A stretch of DNA of 64,000 bases from TH-plancto1 sp043777375 (GTDB taxonomy: Bacteria > Planctomycetota > Planctomycetia > Planctomycetales > Planctomycetaceae). Location: assembly GCA_043777375.1 (NCBI GenBank), contig JAYWHX010000047.1:1-64000 (forward strand), written 5' to 3'. Each line of letters opens with the position of its first letter. Within the stretch, counting starts at the first letter, position 1. Both the position numbers and the translations under genes were made by a program. The notes beneath the pieces are model-generated. The model had not been told where the DNA came from. It saw nothing but the letters and a program-made list of their open reading frames with translations, and made no database searches. This document shows, in pieces, positions 27,723-36,698 of the stretch.

Positions 27723-30700
27723 ATGTCTGTTCCGGTCTCCTCCGCTGACGTATCGTCGCCACGCGCTGGCGATGCGCACTTGGGGCGGGCGAGTGATGAT
27801 CGCGAGATCGTGGCTTCGATCCCCATCAAGGTTCCGTTCCCGATTCTTCCTCACTCAATTGCCAAACACGCATCCGACTCGGAGGCTCCCACTCTCGTGC
27901 CACCGACGCCGGATGCCAAGCTGTTGGCGGCCTTTGTTCGCCATCGCGATCCCGAGGCGTTTACGCAGATCGTCCAGCGGTACAGCCAGATGGTCTACCG
28001 TGTGGCGATGCGCACGGTCGCCGATCGCCATCTGGCCGACGACGTGTTTCAGGCGACGTTTCTGGTCCTTTCACAATCGGCTCGCAAGATCAAATCGGGC
28101 GAGGTCCTGGCCGCGTGGCTGCACGGCACAGCTCGCAATCTCGCTCGCCGGGCCCTGACACACAAGCACACGCAGCGTCAACATCTGGCACAGGTTGCGA
28201 TCCTCTCCCGCGCGGAGAAAGGCGGGGAGATGACCACCTCGACTGAGATCGATCCCCTCGATGAACTTGTCCGCCGCCACGAACAACAGCTGCTCGACGA
28301 GGAGCTGCAACAACTGCCCGAGGCCAGCCGCGCTCCGCTCGTGCTGTATTACCTTGAAGAGAAGTCACAGGCCGAGATCGCTCAGCTGATGGGTCTATCG
28401 GTCGAAGCTGTCGAAGGTCGTCTGAGGCGGGCGAAGCAGGAGCTGCGTCTGCGTTTGATTCGGCGAGGAGTGACGCTGTCGACGGTGATCACAGCGGCAA
28501 CTCTGCTGGTGCCTTCGATCGCATTCGCGGCCCCGTCATCCACTCTCGTTTCTGCCACACTCATTTCAGCACTGGGAGGCACCGCGGCCAGTACTCTACT
28601 GACCACGGGAGCCACCACAGCTGCCAAGCTTGCCGCCCAGGAGGTCGCTGCCATGTCTGTTGCCGGAAAAGCCAGTGCGTTCATTCTTGCGACCACGGTG
28701 TCGACCACGCTCGCGGTGGTGTTGGGATTCGGGTCGTTTGTGAACTCGATGGCGGGGGGCGCGGCACCGGTGGAGCAGGTCGCCGGTGAATCCAGAGACG
28801 GGTTGCGACCTTCAAAGTTGCCTCACTCTGGAATCGGGGCCGACGAGATCTCGACTATCGCAGGCGAGGGATTCGAGGTTGAGTCGCAGCCGGTATTGTT
28901 TGCTCAAGTGGAAACCAGGGGGCCTGACTCGGCACCAAAGGAGCCCGACACGACGGAATTGGCCAACACTCGCACAAAGAAATATGACGTGACGGACCTG
29001 GATGCCGAACTCCGCAAGAAGTTCGTCCAGTTCTACAAGTTATCCAAAACGGCCACATTCCATGACAACATCATGGAGATTACGGCTTCCCCGGAAGACC
29101 ATGATCTGTACCAGCAGGCTCTGGAAAACCATCGAACCAAGCGAGACCAGGGCAAGTTGCATGAATCCGATTTCGACGAAGCGCTGTCTACACTTCAAGT
29201 GGTATATGCAAATGCACCAGATGCGGCGCTACAGATTCTCCGTGCTGCTGAGCAAGAGTTGGCTGACAGTGAAATCACGCATGGGCGTTTCGACAGACGA
29301 ACTCGTGATTTGATGAAGCGCGTCAAGCTGTGGCGTGCGGTATTTATTGCTGTCCGCAGCCCAGCCAAGTTAGATCCGTTGAAGAACGAACAAAGTCCCC
29401 TCGAATCAAATCCAGACCTCAAACCGGTGGTCTACCAGATCGCCTCCCTGAACATTGATCATCAATGGATCGCGTTGGAGTACGCTCGGTCACTGAACGG
29501 ACGAATCACAAATCACGATAATTCACAATCATTCATCGTCCGTGCAAGCGAGCCAATTCAACGACAAATCAGTGAGTTCTTAGCGAACCTGCGGAGTGCG
29601 GATTACGAGAAGAACATCGAGAGTGTCAGCACGCTGCTCTCCCAGAAGCTCAAGACTCATAGTGATAATCACCCTGAAATCGAGAGGCTTCGAGACTTAT
29701 TGAAACAGCTAGCACGAGTGAATCTGGAGACTGCAGAATCAATTACTCGCGAATTGAATGACGATGTGTTCGCCCGCTTCAACAAGTTGGCGTTCTACAA
29801 GGACCCCAATCCAGAGGACGATGTTGGTACGGCGGATGCCCCGGCGTTGTCCGATGACGCGACCCGCATCGCCCGAATGAGAGAGAGCTTCGCCCCAATC
29901 GTGATTGAGACTGTCGAGACCACCGTGCGGATGACTGTGGGTGAACATCGTGAACTCGAGTTCCCGTCACACATCGCCAAAGTTGACGGGTTCAAGCCGG
30001 ATTACTTGTCAGTCACTCCTAAATCTCCGTCGGCGATACTCCTCGACGCCAAAGCGATCGGGGATACGGCGATGCTCGTGACATGCAAGAAGGGCGAGCC
30101 TTACAGAATCTTTGTCCTCATTGACGAGAAGTCAGCTCCCGGAGAGAAGAACAGTACTGAACCATCGCAGACACCACAAAGTCAGCTGCCCGTTCTGGTC
30201 AAAGAGTACGAGGAAAAACTCCAGGGCAGCGAAGGCGAGATCCTCAAATGGCAGCAGTCGTACCGCGCAGAGCAGGTTGAAAAGGAGCAGGTCCGAGATG
30301 AACTGGCTCGCCAATCCAAGGAACACAACGATCGTATTCGCCGCTTAAACAAAGTCGTGGATCATCAGCGGAAGCAGCTGGAGGACTTACAGAATTTGTC
30401 GTTTGAGGTACCCGACGGGAAGGTAACGAACGTTGATGCGTCGAATGGAACGGTCTGGCTCAACATTGGTCGGACAGATGGTCTGCGGGCCCAGGTGACG
30501 TTTAGCGTCTATGCAAAGTCGAGCACCGATCTTGCCCGGCTTTTCAAGGACGTGAAGGCCATAATTGAAGTCGTGGAGGTCAATGAGACCTCCTCCGTGG
30601 CCCGAATTGTGGAAGCCGATCCCGGCCATCCGATCGAGATCGATGATCTCATTTTCTCTCCGGCGTGGACAGAGGGGGTCAGGGAGTATTTTGCTCTCGT

Positions 30701-32366
30701 CGGAGATGGCGATCTGAACAGCGATGGGGAGAGAGATGCCAAGGATCGCAAGATCCTCAAGGATCTCCTCGTGAACGCCAATGCCGAGATCGACATCGAG
30801 ATCACCCACGAGGGGTTACGAGTTCCCGTCGAGGGACAGCTGACCACCCAAACGAAATGGCTGATCATCGGCGAAGTCGGCGACCTGACAACAGCTGTGA
30901 ATGATCCAGCGAAGTTGAAGCAGATACTGGCCGTGCAGAAGCAGCACGAGATGCTGGTCCAGGAAGCGGTCGAGCGTGGCATTCGTGTGGTCTCACTGAA
31001 AGACTTCCTGACCTACCTGGGCTGGAAGCCAGTGAGCCGGGTCCTCATTCCCCCCGGTGCCAACGCCCCGTTCCAACCGAAGGCTGGTGCTGTCGGTGCC
31101 GTGGCGAATGCCGAACAGATTGCGATCGAGATGGCCTTTATTGAAGTCGATGTTCAGCACATCGGACAGCTGGCTGACAAGAGCGATACGGGGCTGACTC
31201 CTAAGCCAGACTTCCGGAAAGTCTTGAACTCCATGACAAAAGAGGGGACTGCCAGATGTTTGACGGAACCCTCATTGGTTACTCCTCTAGGAATCGCCTC
31301 ACACTTCTTAAGCGGTGGAGAGTTCCCGATTCCGTCCGTGCCGTCATCGACAGGTACAGAAGATGTCCGGCAACGGGTCCAGGAGTACGGCACCAAGGTC
31401 GATCTGACTCCTCACAAGCGTGAGGCGGATGGCCGATTGCTGCTGGAGTACAGTTTTGAGATCAGCAGCATAAACGCGAACCATGCCGAGGATGTCGAAG
31501 GAAACTTGATTCCCAACGTGGCAGGCATGGTCTCCCGCGGCTTTACGAGACTCTCGACGGACGGGAAAGCCGGAGTCCTCCTCGGCCCGATCACAACCTC
31601 TGCCAAAACGAATAACGATGAACCGACCAGGAATGTCTCGACGTACCTCTGGATTCGAGCGCAAACGATTGTTCAAGCTTCCGAGGGACCGCAGGCTGTG
31701 AAAGGAGTGCAGGCGGAGCCGGTGGCTGCCCTTCCTCCTGTATCTCCACAATCCCAGGAGTTACTGGACAATGAAGTGGTTGATCCGTCCCCACGCATTC
31801 AGCGTCAAAGTGATCAAAAGCTTGCAGAGGTCTTGGCTCGCACAGTAGACATCGAGGTGGATCAGATTCCATTCGGTCAGTTCATGAATCAGCTCGCTGA
31901 TGAGTTGAAACTCACATCCGTCGTGGATGGTGCCGGCTTCGATCGAAATGTTCTGATCTCCATTTCTTCCAATGGTTGCACTCTCCGGCAATTGCTGGAC
32001 GCACTCGCCCCCGAGATTCACCCCGATGCCCGGTTTATTGTTCGGGATAATGTCTTGTATCTGAGATGCGTCAAACGATCGGCAACAAGTTATGAAGCTC
32101 TCACATACGATTTGTCCCTGACGACCAAGACCAGCCAAGAGGTCGAAGATTTTATCGCGACATTCATCAACCCACACCAAGATCATCGATTCCAGATTTC
32201 CCGAATCGATCACATCCTAGTCGTAAAGACCACGCCGTACGGGCATCTACAGATCGAGGATTTTCTGCATCAGGCTGCTGAGGGAACAACGGGGCCATCA
32301 TCGCCCAAACCGGTGATTCTCGTGACGCGGAAGTTGGCACATCCGGACGAGGTGCCGAGCAAGTAG
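27723..32366 (+). CDS. ECF sigma factor with secretin-like extension
   Basis: A single 1547-residue frame. Residues about 66-135 are sigma region 2 (RHRDPEAFTQIVQRYSQMVY, DVFQATFLVL) and about 185-247 region 4 (LPEASRAPLVLYYLEEKSQA, GLSVEAVEGRLRRAKQEL). Hydrophobic segments follow at about 250-270 and 315-340. Beyond the membrane: a helical region, a coiled coil (about 828-891), a dockerin-like loop GDLNSDGERDAKD (about 994), a secretin-core-like domain (about 1130-1315: LTEPSLVTPLG, LSGGEFPIP, GTKVDLTP, STDGKAGVLLGPI) and a C-terminal STN-like domain (about 1376-1450). The sigma part should be cytoplasmic and the rest extracytoplasmic. Sigma factors with long membrane-anchored tails are known in planctomycetes; a secretin core in one is not familiar. 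No anti-sigma gene is adjacent. Confidence 0.85.
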   Translation: MSVPVSSADVSSPRAGDAHLGRASDDREIVASIPIKVPFPILPHSIAKHASDSEAPTLVPPTPDAKLLAAFVRHRDPEAFTQIVQRYSQMVYRVAMRTVADRHLADDVFQATFLVLSQSARKIKSGEVLAAWLHGTARNLARRALTHKHTQRQHLAQVAILSRAEKGGEMTTSTEIDPLDELVRRHEQQLLDEELQQLPEASRAPLVLYYLEEKSQAEIAQLMGLSVEAVEGRLRRAKQELRLRLIRRGVTLSTVITAATLLVPSIAFAAPSSTLVSATLISALGGTAASTLLTTGATTAAKLAAQEVAAMSVAGKASAFILATTVSTTLAVVLGFGSFVNSMAGGAAPVEQVAGESRDGLRPSKLPHSGIGADEISTIAGEGFEVESQPVLFAQVETRGPDSAPKEPDTTELANTRTKKYDVTDLDAELRKKFVQFYKLSKTATFHDNIMEITASPEDHDLYQQALENHRTKRDQGKLHESDFDEALSTLQVVYANAPDAALQILRAAEQELADSEITHGRFDRRTRDLMKRVKLWRAVFIAVRSPAKLDPLKNEQSPLESNPDLKPVVYQIASLNIDHQWIALEYARSLNGRITNHDNSQSFIVRASEPIQRQISEFLANLRSADYEKNIESVSTLLSQKLKTHSDNHPEIERLRDLLKQLARVNLETAESITRELNDDVFARFNKLAFYKDPNPEDDVGTADAPALSDDATRIARMRESFAPIVIETVETTVRMTVGEHRELEFPSHIAKVDGFKPDYLSVTPKSPSAILLDAKAIGDTAMLVTCKKGEPYRIFVLIDEKSAPGEKNSTEPSQTPQSQLPVLVKEYEEKLQGSEGEILKWQQSYRAEQVEKEQVRDELARQSKEHNDRIRRLNKVVDHQRKQLEDLQNLSFEVPDGKVTNVDASNGTVWLNIGRTDGLRAQVTFSVYAKSSTDLARLFKDVKAIIEVVEVNETSSVARIVEADPGHPIEIDDLIFSPAWTEGVREYFALVGDGDLNSDGERDAKDRKILKDLLVNANAEIDIEITHEGLRVPVEGQLTTQTKWLIIGEVGDLTTAVNDPAKLKQILAVQKQHEMLVQEAVERGIRVVSLKDFLTYLGWKPVSRVLIPPGANAPFQPKAGAVGAVANAEQIAIEMAFIEVDVQHIGQLADKSDTGLTPKPDFRKVLNSMTKEGTARCLTEPSLVTPLGIASHFLSGGEFPIPSVPSSTGTEDVRQRVQEYGTKVDLTPHKREADGRLLLEYSFEISSINANHAEDVEGNLIPNVAGMVSRGFTRLSTDGKAGVLLGPITTSAKTNNDEPTRNVSTYLWIRAQTIVQASEGPQAVKGVQAEPVAALPPVSPQSQELLDNEVVDPSPRIQRQSDQKLAEVLARTVDIEVDQIPFGQFMNQLADELKLTSVVDGAGFDRNVLISISSNGCTLRQLLDALAPEIHPDARFIVRDNVLYLRCVKRSATSYEALTYDLSLTTKTSQEVEDFIATFINPHQDHRFQISRIDHILVVKTTPYGHLQIEDFLHQAAEGTTGPSSPKPVILVTRKLAHPDEVPSK

Positions 32367-32413
32367 GGCGGGATGTCGTTCACCATCCGGGATAAGTGAT
32401 CCAGCCCCAGAGG

Positions 32414-33277
32414 TTAGACCGACTTCCCGGACAGGCTGTTGATCTGGGCGAGATAGTTGCCCATCAGGTGCTTCTGGATGCCGGAGGTGGCTTGAGTCCA
32501 GATCCCATCCATCACCGCTTGGCTCATCGAAGCCTCTGAACTGCTCGCAGCTAGTGCTTGAATTTTCGCTGCGGGTTGAGAGGTCGCGCCGACAACGACC
32601 TCGCTCAGACAGTGCCAGTACTCGTTCGAGAACATGCTGACAGTCGGCAGGTTCGGTACCATGTCGCCACTATCCACATACCGATAGATGCGGTTTGGGA
32701 ATTCCTTTTCAAACGCCTTGGCAGCTGCTTCGTTTCCGACCATGGGAGCCCCGAACGTATAGACGTTGTGGATCGAGATCATCTGGCGTTGCAATCTCCA
32801 GGCCGCGAGCATGGCGAGTGCGCCGCCCAAGCTGTGACCGGTGATGAACAGGGGACGTTCTTTCTGGGCAACGACTGCGTCGGTGGCTTTGAACAACGGT
32901 TCCCAGATCTCGTCCAGAGCTTCCATAAAGCCCCTGTGGAAGCGGGCTCCCACCCCTGCGGCCACGAAATCGGTGCCGATCTTGCCGGAGGGTAGAACCA
33001 GGAAATTCTTGGCGTTGGTCAGCAGCCAGTCCTTGAATCCGTCGATCGAGTTCGGAATCTCCGACCCCCGAAATGCCAAGACGATGACGGCATCGTTCTC
33101 GCACACATAGCACTGCGTGTTGTCCACGGAGATCAGGCTGGCCTTCAGCCCCAACTGGGCTGCGAACTCTGGCTGAGCCTGATCCTGTGGCAGATAAGCC
33201 AGGTCGCAAGCCGTGGCGAGAAAAAGGGCGTTTTGGTCGCTCCGCCCCGGTGAGTTTGGATTGAGTGTCAGTCCCAT
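32414..33277 (-). CDS. Class 3 lipase-family hydrolase
   Basis: A 287-residue alpha/beta hydrolase of the Lipase_3 (PF01764) family. The start at 33277 gives MGLTLNPNSPGRSDQNALFL; the longer frame to 33505 reads through non-coding-like sequence. The nucleophile elbow is GHSLGG (Ser149). Asp205 in YVDSGDMVPNLP and His222 in EYWHCLSE complete a plausible triad. The VIVLAFRGSE and FHRGFMEAL motifs are typical. No signal peptide is present, so it appears cytoplasmic. It lies downstream of the actin-like ATPase gene on the same strand, separated by 259 bp. Confidence 0.92.
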   Translation of the reverse strand: MGLTLNPNSPGRSDQNALFLATACDLAYLPQDQAQPEFAAQLGLKASLISVDNTQCYVCENDAVIVLAFRGSEIPNSIDGFKDWLLTNAKNFLVLPSGKIGTDFVAAGVGARFHRGFMEALDEIWEPLFKATDAVVAQKERPLFITGHSLGGALAMLAAWRLQRQMISIHNVYTFGAPMVGNEAAAKAFEKEFPNRIYRYVDSGDMVPNLPTVSMFSNEYWHCLSEVVVGATSQPAAKIQALAASSSEASMSQAVMDGIWTQATSGIQKHLMGNYLAQINSLSGKSV

Positions 33278-33422
33278 GGAGATTCCCCGTGTCTCAGCTG
33301 TCAGCGATTGGTCTATGAGAGAATTGTAGGGTGAAATTGAGCGAGTGACAGTATGCCAGAGGAGCCAAGGGGTGAACGTGTGTGGATAGATTTTATGGCA
33401 CCGAGGATAACGCCTTACTTCT

Positions 33423-33443
33423 AGCCCGCTGCGCCAGCAAGGG
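33423..33443. repeat. Half-copy of GCGCCAGCAAGGG repeat
   Basis: AGCCCGCTGCGCCAGCAAGG matches one arm of the hairpin at 57756-57812 with one substitution; the second arm is missing. It is a solo REP-like half-site between the lipase and the actin-like ATPase genes. Confidence 0.5.
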
Positions 33444-33536
33444 CCGCGTGACGAACAATCCTCATTTGGACTGTGAGTCGGCCTGACAGCCAACCCGCGA
33501 CTCAATCAGCGAGAATCGCATCCACAAGGACACCGA

Positions 33537-34565
33537 CTATGCGGCGATTGTGGCTTGCTCGGTCATCCGCTCGAGTTCCAGCTCGATCATGGCTCCGCGC
33601 ACGGACCGGAACAGGTCCGGGGTACAGACTTGAATTTCCGAGAGTTCGATCGGCAGCTCGACTTCCTGGATCAACTTGGCCAGCAGTGGCAGGAAACCGC
33701 CAACCCGAGTACATCCGCCCGAGCACACGAGTTTCAGTGGTGCAGCGAACATCCAGGATGCCGACGAGGAGTGAATTGCTGCCCGGAACCGTAGCAGGAT
33801 GGTCATCAACTGCTCACGGTAAATCTCCGACAGCAGCTTCTCATCATCGGACCGGGGTTGATCGACGCGAATTCCCGCTGATTTCTTCCAGGACTCGATC
33901 ACATGGGTGTCGAGATAACGGTTCCCTTCGCGGTCCCAGCTGAACCGTTTGCGGAGCGTGGCGATCCGTTCATCGATCAAGTTACCACCGTTCACCAGAT
34001 TGCTTTCGACCAGTGTTTCACCAAGTCGATAAACTCCCAAGCTGGCTCCACTGGCTCCCCAATCCAAAACCATTCCGGTGAATTGGTCGGCTCCCAATTC
34101 CGCAAAGGCCACCGCTGAGGCGGATGTCACCGGTACGGGATGATATCCCTTCAATCGCAGCAGCTGAGCATAGAGTTGCAGATCGGTTGATTGTTCGAAA
34201 TCGACAGCACTGCGGCTCACGAGTCCACAGGGTGCGGAGTCATTGGAAGATGGCAAGATCGAATCGATGACCGTCGCAATCAGTTGGCGTCCGAGAGGGT
34301 CATTCGTCGGAACGAGACCATCGATCAGCAGTGGGATACTGGGCATGCGCATCGATTTGGCGAGGTCGAGCGCCGCAGCACCGACGACAATCAAACTGTC
34401 GTCGCAATGAATGGTGGGAATCCGCATCTGCTGCAGCAGATTCAGGTCGGCATCGTCTGCAGGCAGGCTGACGTAGACGGCAGGACTTCTGCGACCGGAG
34501 AGGCAGTTCGAATTTCGCCGCAAGCTGCGAAACTCGGTCGTACCGACATCGAGACACACAATCAT
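33537..34565 (-). CDS. Actin-like ATPase (PilM/FtsA/MreB-like fold)
   Basis: A 342-residue protein with the actin/Hsp70 fold signature. Phosphate-1 loop CLDVGTTEFRSL lies at the extreme N-terminus, phosphate-2 MVLDWGASGASLGVYRLGE is at mid-length, and the adenosine motif LVCSGGCTRVGGFLPLL is near the C-terminus. Between them are TSASAVAFAEL and NLIDERIATLRKRF, at the places found in PilM/FtsA/MreB relatives. It overlaps the upstream SLBB membrane-protein gene by 4 bp, so the two are translationally coupled. No PilN, PilO, PilQ, FtsZ or partition genes lie nearby. Which subfamily it belongs to cannot be settled by eye. Confidence 0.8.
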   Translation of the reverse strand: MIVCLDVGTTEFRSLRRNSNCLSGRRSPAVYVSLPADDADLNLLQQMRIPTIHCDDSLIVVGAAALDLAKSMRMPSIPLLIDGLVPTNDPLGRQLIATVIDSILPSSNDSAPCGLVSRSAVDFEQSTDLQLYAQLLRLKGYHPVPVTSASAVAFAELGADQFTGMVLDWGASGASLGVYRLGETLVESNLVNGGNLIDERIATLRKRFSWDREGNRYLDTHVIESWKKSAGIRVDQPRSDDEKLLSEIYREQLMTILLRFRAAIHSSSASWMFAAPLKLVCSGGCTRVGGFLPLLAKLIQEVELPIELSEIQVCTPDLFRSVRGAMIELELERMTEQATIAA

Positions 34566-36349
34566 GGAGTGTCTCCCCGTTCGACATTTCTCAGCGCCCG
34601 CTCGAGGGGGCTCACTTTAGAGACGTGTGATTCCCGTGGATCTGTAGTCGTGCCGACAGAGACGGTTTGCCTCGACGAATTGCTGCCCGTTCGCATCAGC
34701 TGACGGAGACGCAGTTCCACGGCGCGTGTATCGCGGGGCTCCCGGACTTTGAAGTGTGGACCTGCCAGATTCTCATGAGCATCATTGATCACGAGCCGTC
34801 TTCCACCAATCGCTGTGCCGTGCAATCGATCAATCGAAGGCAGTGTCGATTCTTCTTCGAGGAGAGGCACCTTGTTCATGATCAGGCGTTGGAGGAATCT
34901 CTGCTCGTCCTCCTGAGATGTGACAGTTGTGGCCTCAGTGGCACTCGTCAGGTGGTCTGATTTCTTGGTGACGGCTTCCACTTGAGGTGACGAGAATCGT
35001 TCCCGTCCGATGTGACGCGAGACGACAAGGCTCAACGCAGCGATTCCTATTGTGACCAAGAGGGCAAACCAGGATTGAGGGCCAGAGTACGTGGAACTTT
35101 TCACTGTAGGCACTCCTGACGGAGCTTCTAAAGCAAGCAATTCAGGTTCCATATCGAGTTTGGGAGGAGACATCTGTTCGAATTCAGCGGAGGCTGTTCG
35201 AATGTGTGTCGATCTATGGAGCTGGCCAGCGGAGGTGCGGTTGATCGTCTGGACCGGATCTTCGACCTCACCCTCTGGACTTTTCCCCTGATATTGCCAG
35301 GTCTTCGGCATCATCAACGGGACGATTCCGTTGGATTGGCGATGGGTTTCCTCCAACATATCCTCGTCATCTTCATCTGTTTCGCTGCTCGGAAATGGCA
35401 TCGGCTCATCAAACTGGATTGATGATCCAGCGGGTTCGATGCCGGTCCCCTCGGGTACAGAGGAGAGATCCGAAGTCACTGGGGATGCGGGAGTAATTCG
35501 AATGGGAGTCGGTTCGCGTTCGATGACCGGCGTTGGGCGCACGGGGTTCAGAATCGGGACAATGGGTGTTGGCGATGCGGGTGAAGCGGTTCGTGGACCT
35601 TCCAGCTGAACCAGGGGTTCTGATGAAAAGCCGTCCTCAACTGCCCGTTGAAAGCCCTTTTGATTGACAGCCTCTGGCTCGAAATGAATCCCCACGTGAT
35701 GAGCAAGTTGACTCTCTAAATCCATCAAGGTCCCTTGAGGCAGAGTTCCGGCCACTTGGCCTTTTGCCATCAGATCTTCAGATTGCCCGAGTTTGATGAG
35801 CAGTTCGCCGAATGCTCGAGGTTGGTTCCCGATGTTGAACAACAATGGCTGGCTCTTCAGACCGGTGATTAAGACAATCTTGTCAGGAGCTGGCCTGCGA
35901 GGATCGAAGACCTGAGCAGTTCTCCCACCTCGGGGAACGACGAAGACGACCTGGCCTCGGGCAATTTGCAGATTGAGCTTGCTCGACTGATTGGGTTTGA
36001 AGCGAGTCGCAGCGTGTTCCATGATCCGGACGGAACCGATGCTTTCCGAGGTCTCGCCACCCGCCCGCTCAATCAGTGTCTGGAGTGGGACGGAAAGTTC
36101 CGTGGTTTCGAAGACTGCCGGAGTCTTGACGGCACCAAAGACTGCGACGAATGGAGAGTCCGAAATCGTCGGTCTTTGACGTGTCATCCCCAGGCGTGCG
36201 GACTGTCCGAGTGGCAGGACTGCCTGACCGTTATTCACACTGACCCCTGCTGGGCTGCGTCGCGCCGCCTGCTGGGCCGACAATTCACCGACGAAAATAG
36301 CTCCAGCCCAGCTGAGCAGAGCACAGAGAAGAAGTTTAGTTTGATGCAT
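34562..36349 (-). CDS. SLBB-domain membrane protein with cytoplasmic tail
   Basis: A 595-residue protein. MHQTKLLLCALLSWAGAIFV is a signal peptide ending near LSAQ. Residues about 60-170 look like an SLBB domain: VAVFGAVKTPAVFETTELSV, LQTLIERAGGETSESIGSV. A second beta-rich part (DKIVLITGLKSQPLLFNIGN) follows. A Pro/Thr/Glu-rich linker (about 240-430) leads to one transmembrane helix (WFALLVTIGIAALSLVVS, about 448-466) and a polar C-terminal tail of about 130 residues. This puts the SLBB domain in the periplasm and the tail in the cytoplasm, where the product of the overlapping actin-like ATPase gene would be. SLBB domains are known from polysaccharide export proteins, but no such genes are here. 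Confidence 0.75.
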   Translation of the reverse strand: MHQTKLLLCALLSWAGAIFVGELSAQQAARRSPAGVSVNNGQAVLPLGQSARLGMTRQRPTISDSPFVAVFGAVKTPAVFETTELSVPLQTLIERAGGETSESIGSVRIMEHAATRFKPNQSSKLNLQIARGQVVFVVPRGGRTAQVFDPRRPAPDKIVLITGLKSQPLLFNIGNQPRAFGELLIKLGQSEDLMAKGQVAGTLPQGTLMDLESQLAHHVGIHFEPEAVNQKGFQRAVEDGFSSEPLVQLEGPRTASPASPTPIVPILNPVRPTPVIEREPTPIRITPASPVTSDLSSVPEGTGIEPAGSSIQFDEPMPFPSSETDEDDEDMLEETHRQSNGIVPLMMPKTWQYQGKSPEGEVEDPVQTINRTSAGQLHRSTHIRTASAEFEQMSPPKLDMEPELLALEAPSGVPTVKSSTYSGPQSWFALLVTIGIAALSLVVSRHIGRERFSSPQVEAVTKKSDHLTSATEATTVTSQEDEQRFLQRLIMNKVPLLEEESTLPSIDRLHGTAIGGRRLVINDAHENLAGPHFKVREPRDTRAVELRLRQLMRTGSNSSRQTVSVGTTTDPRESHVSKVSPLERALRNVERGDTP

Positions 36350-36698
36350 GGTGGCAGCTCTTTTCCACAACAATGGCCGAGACTGATGTGTCGGGTGAGA
36401 GGGGCATGCCTTCCACCTGACCACAACCTTGGCTATCCCCAGAGATCGGCACAGCCGATTGAACGGCGATAGTCAAAACTTGGCGAACGTAACGGTCACA
36501 TCCGCATCGGCAAATTCTGCGGGCACAGAAACTGCCTTTTGCCCAGATCAGGACACGGTGATCAATGCGATCACAACGGACCGCTACGCACTGTTTTCAA
36601 GGATTGGTACACTCACACGCAGTCTCCGGCAGGCCAGCACAACTTTTCCCCTTGGTCTGCTTTCTTCGCAACCTCACTTCTCACAGCAGAGCAAACGC
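36350..36698. other. Divergent intergenic region
   Basis: This 349-bp region separates the SLBB/ATPase unit (minus) from xylulokinase (plus) and must hold both promoters. No convincing -35/-10 pair or operator palindrome was identified. Confidence 0.5.
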
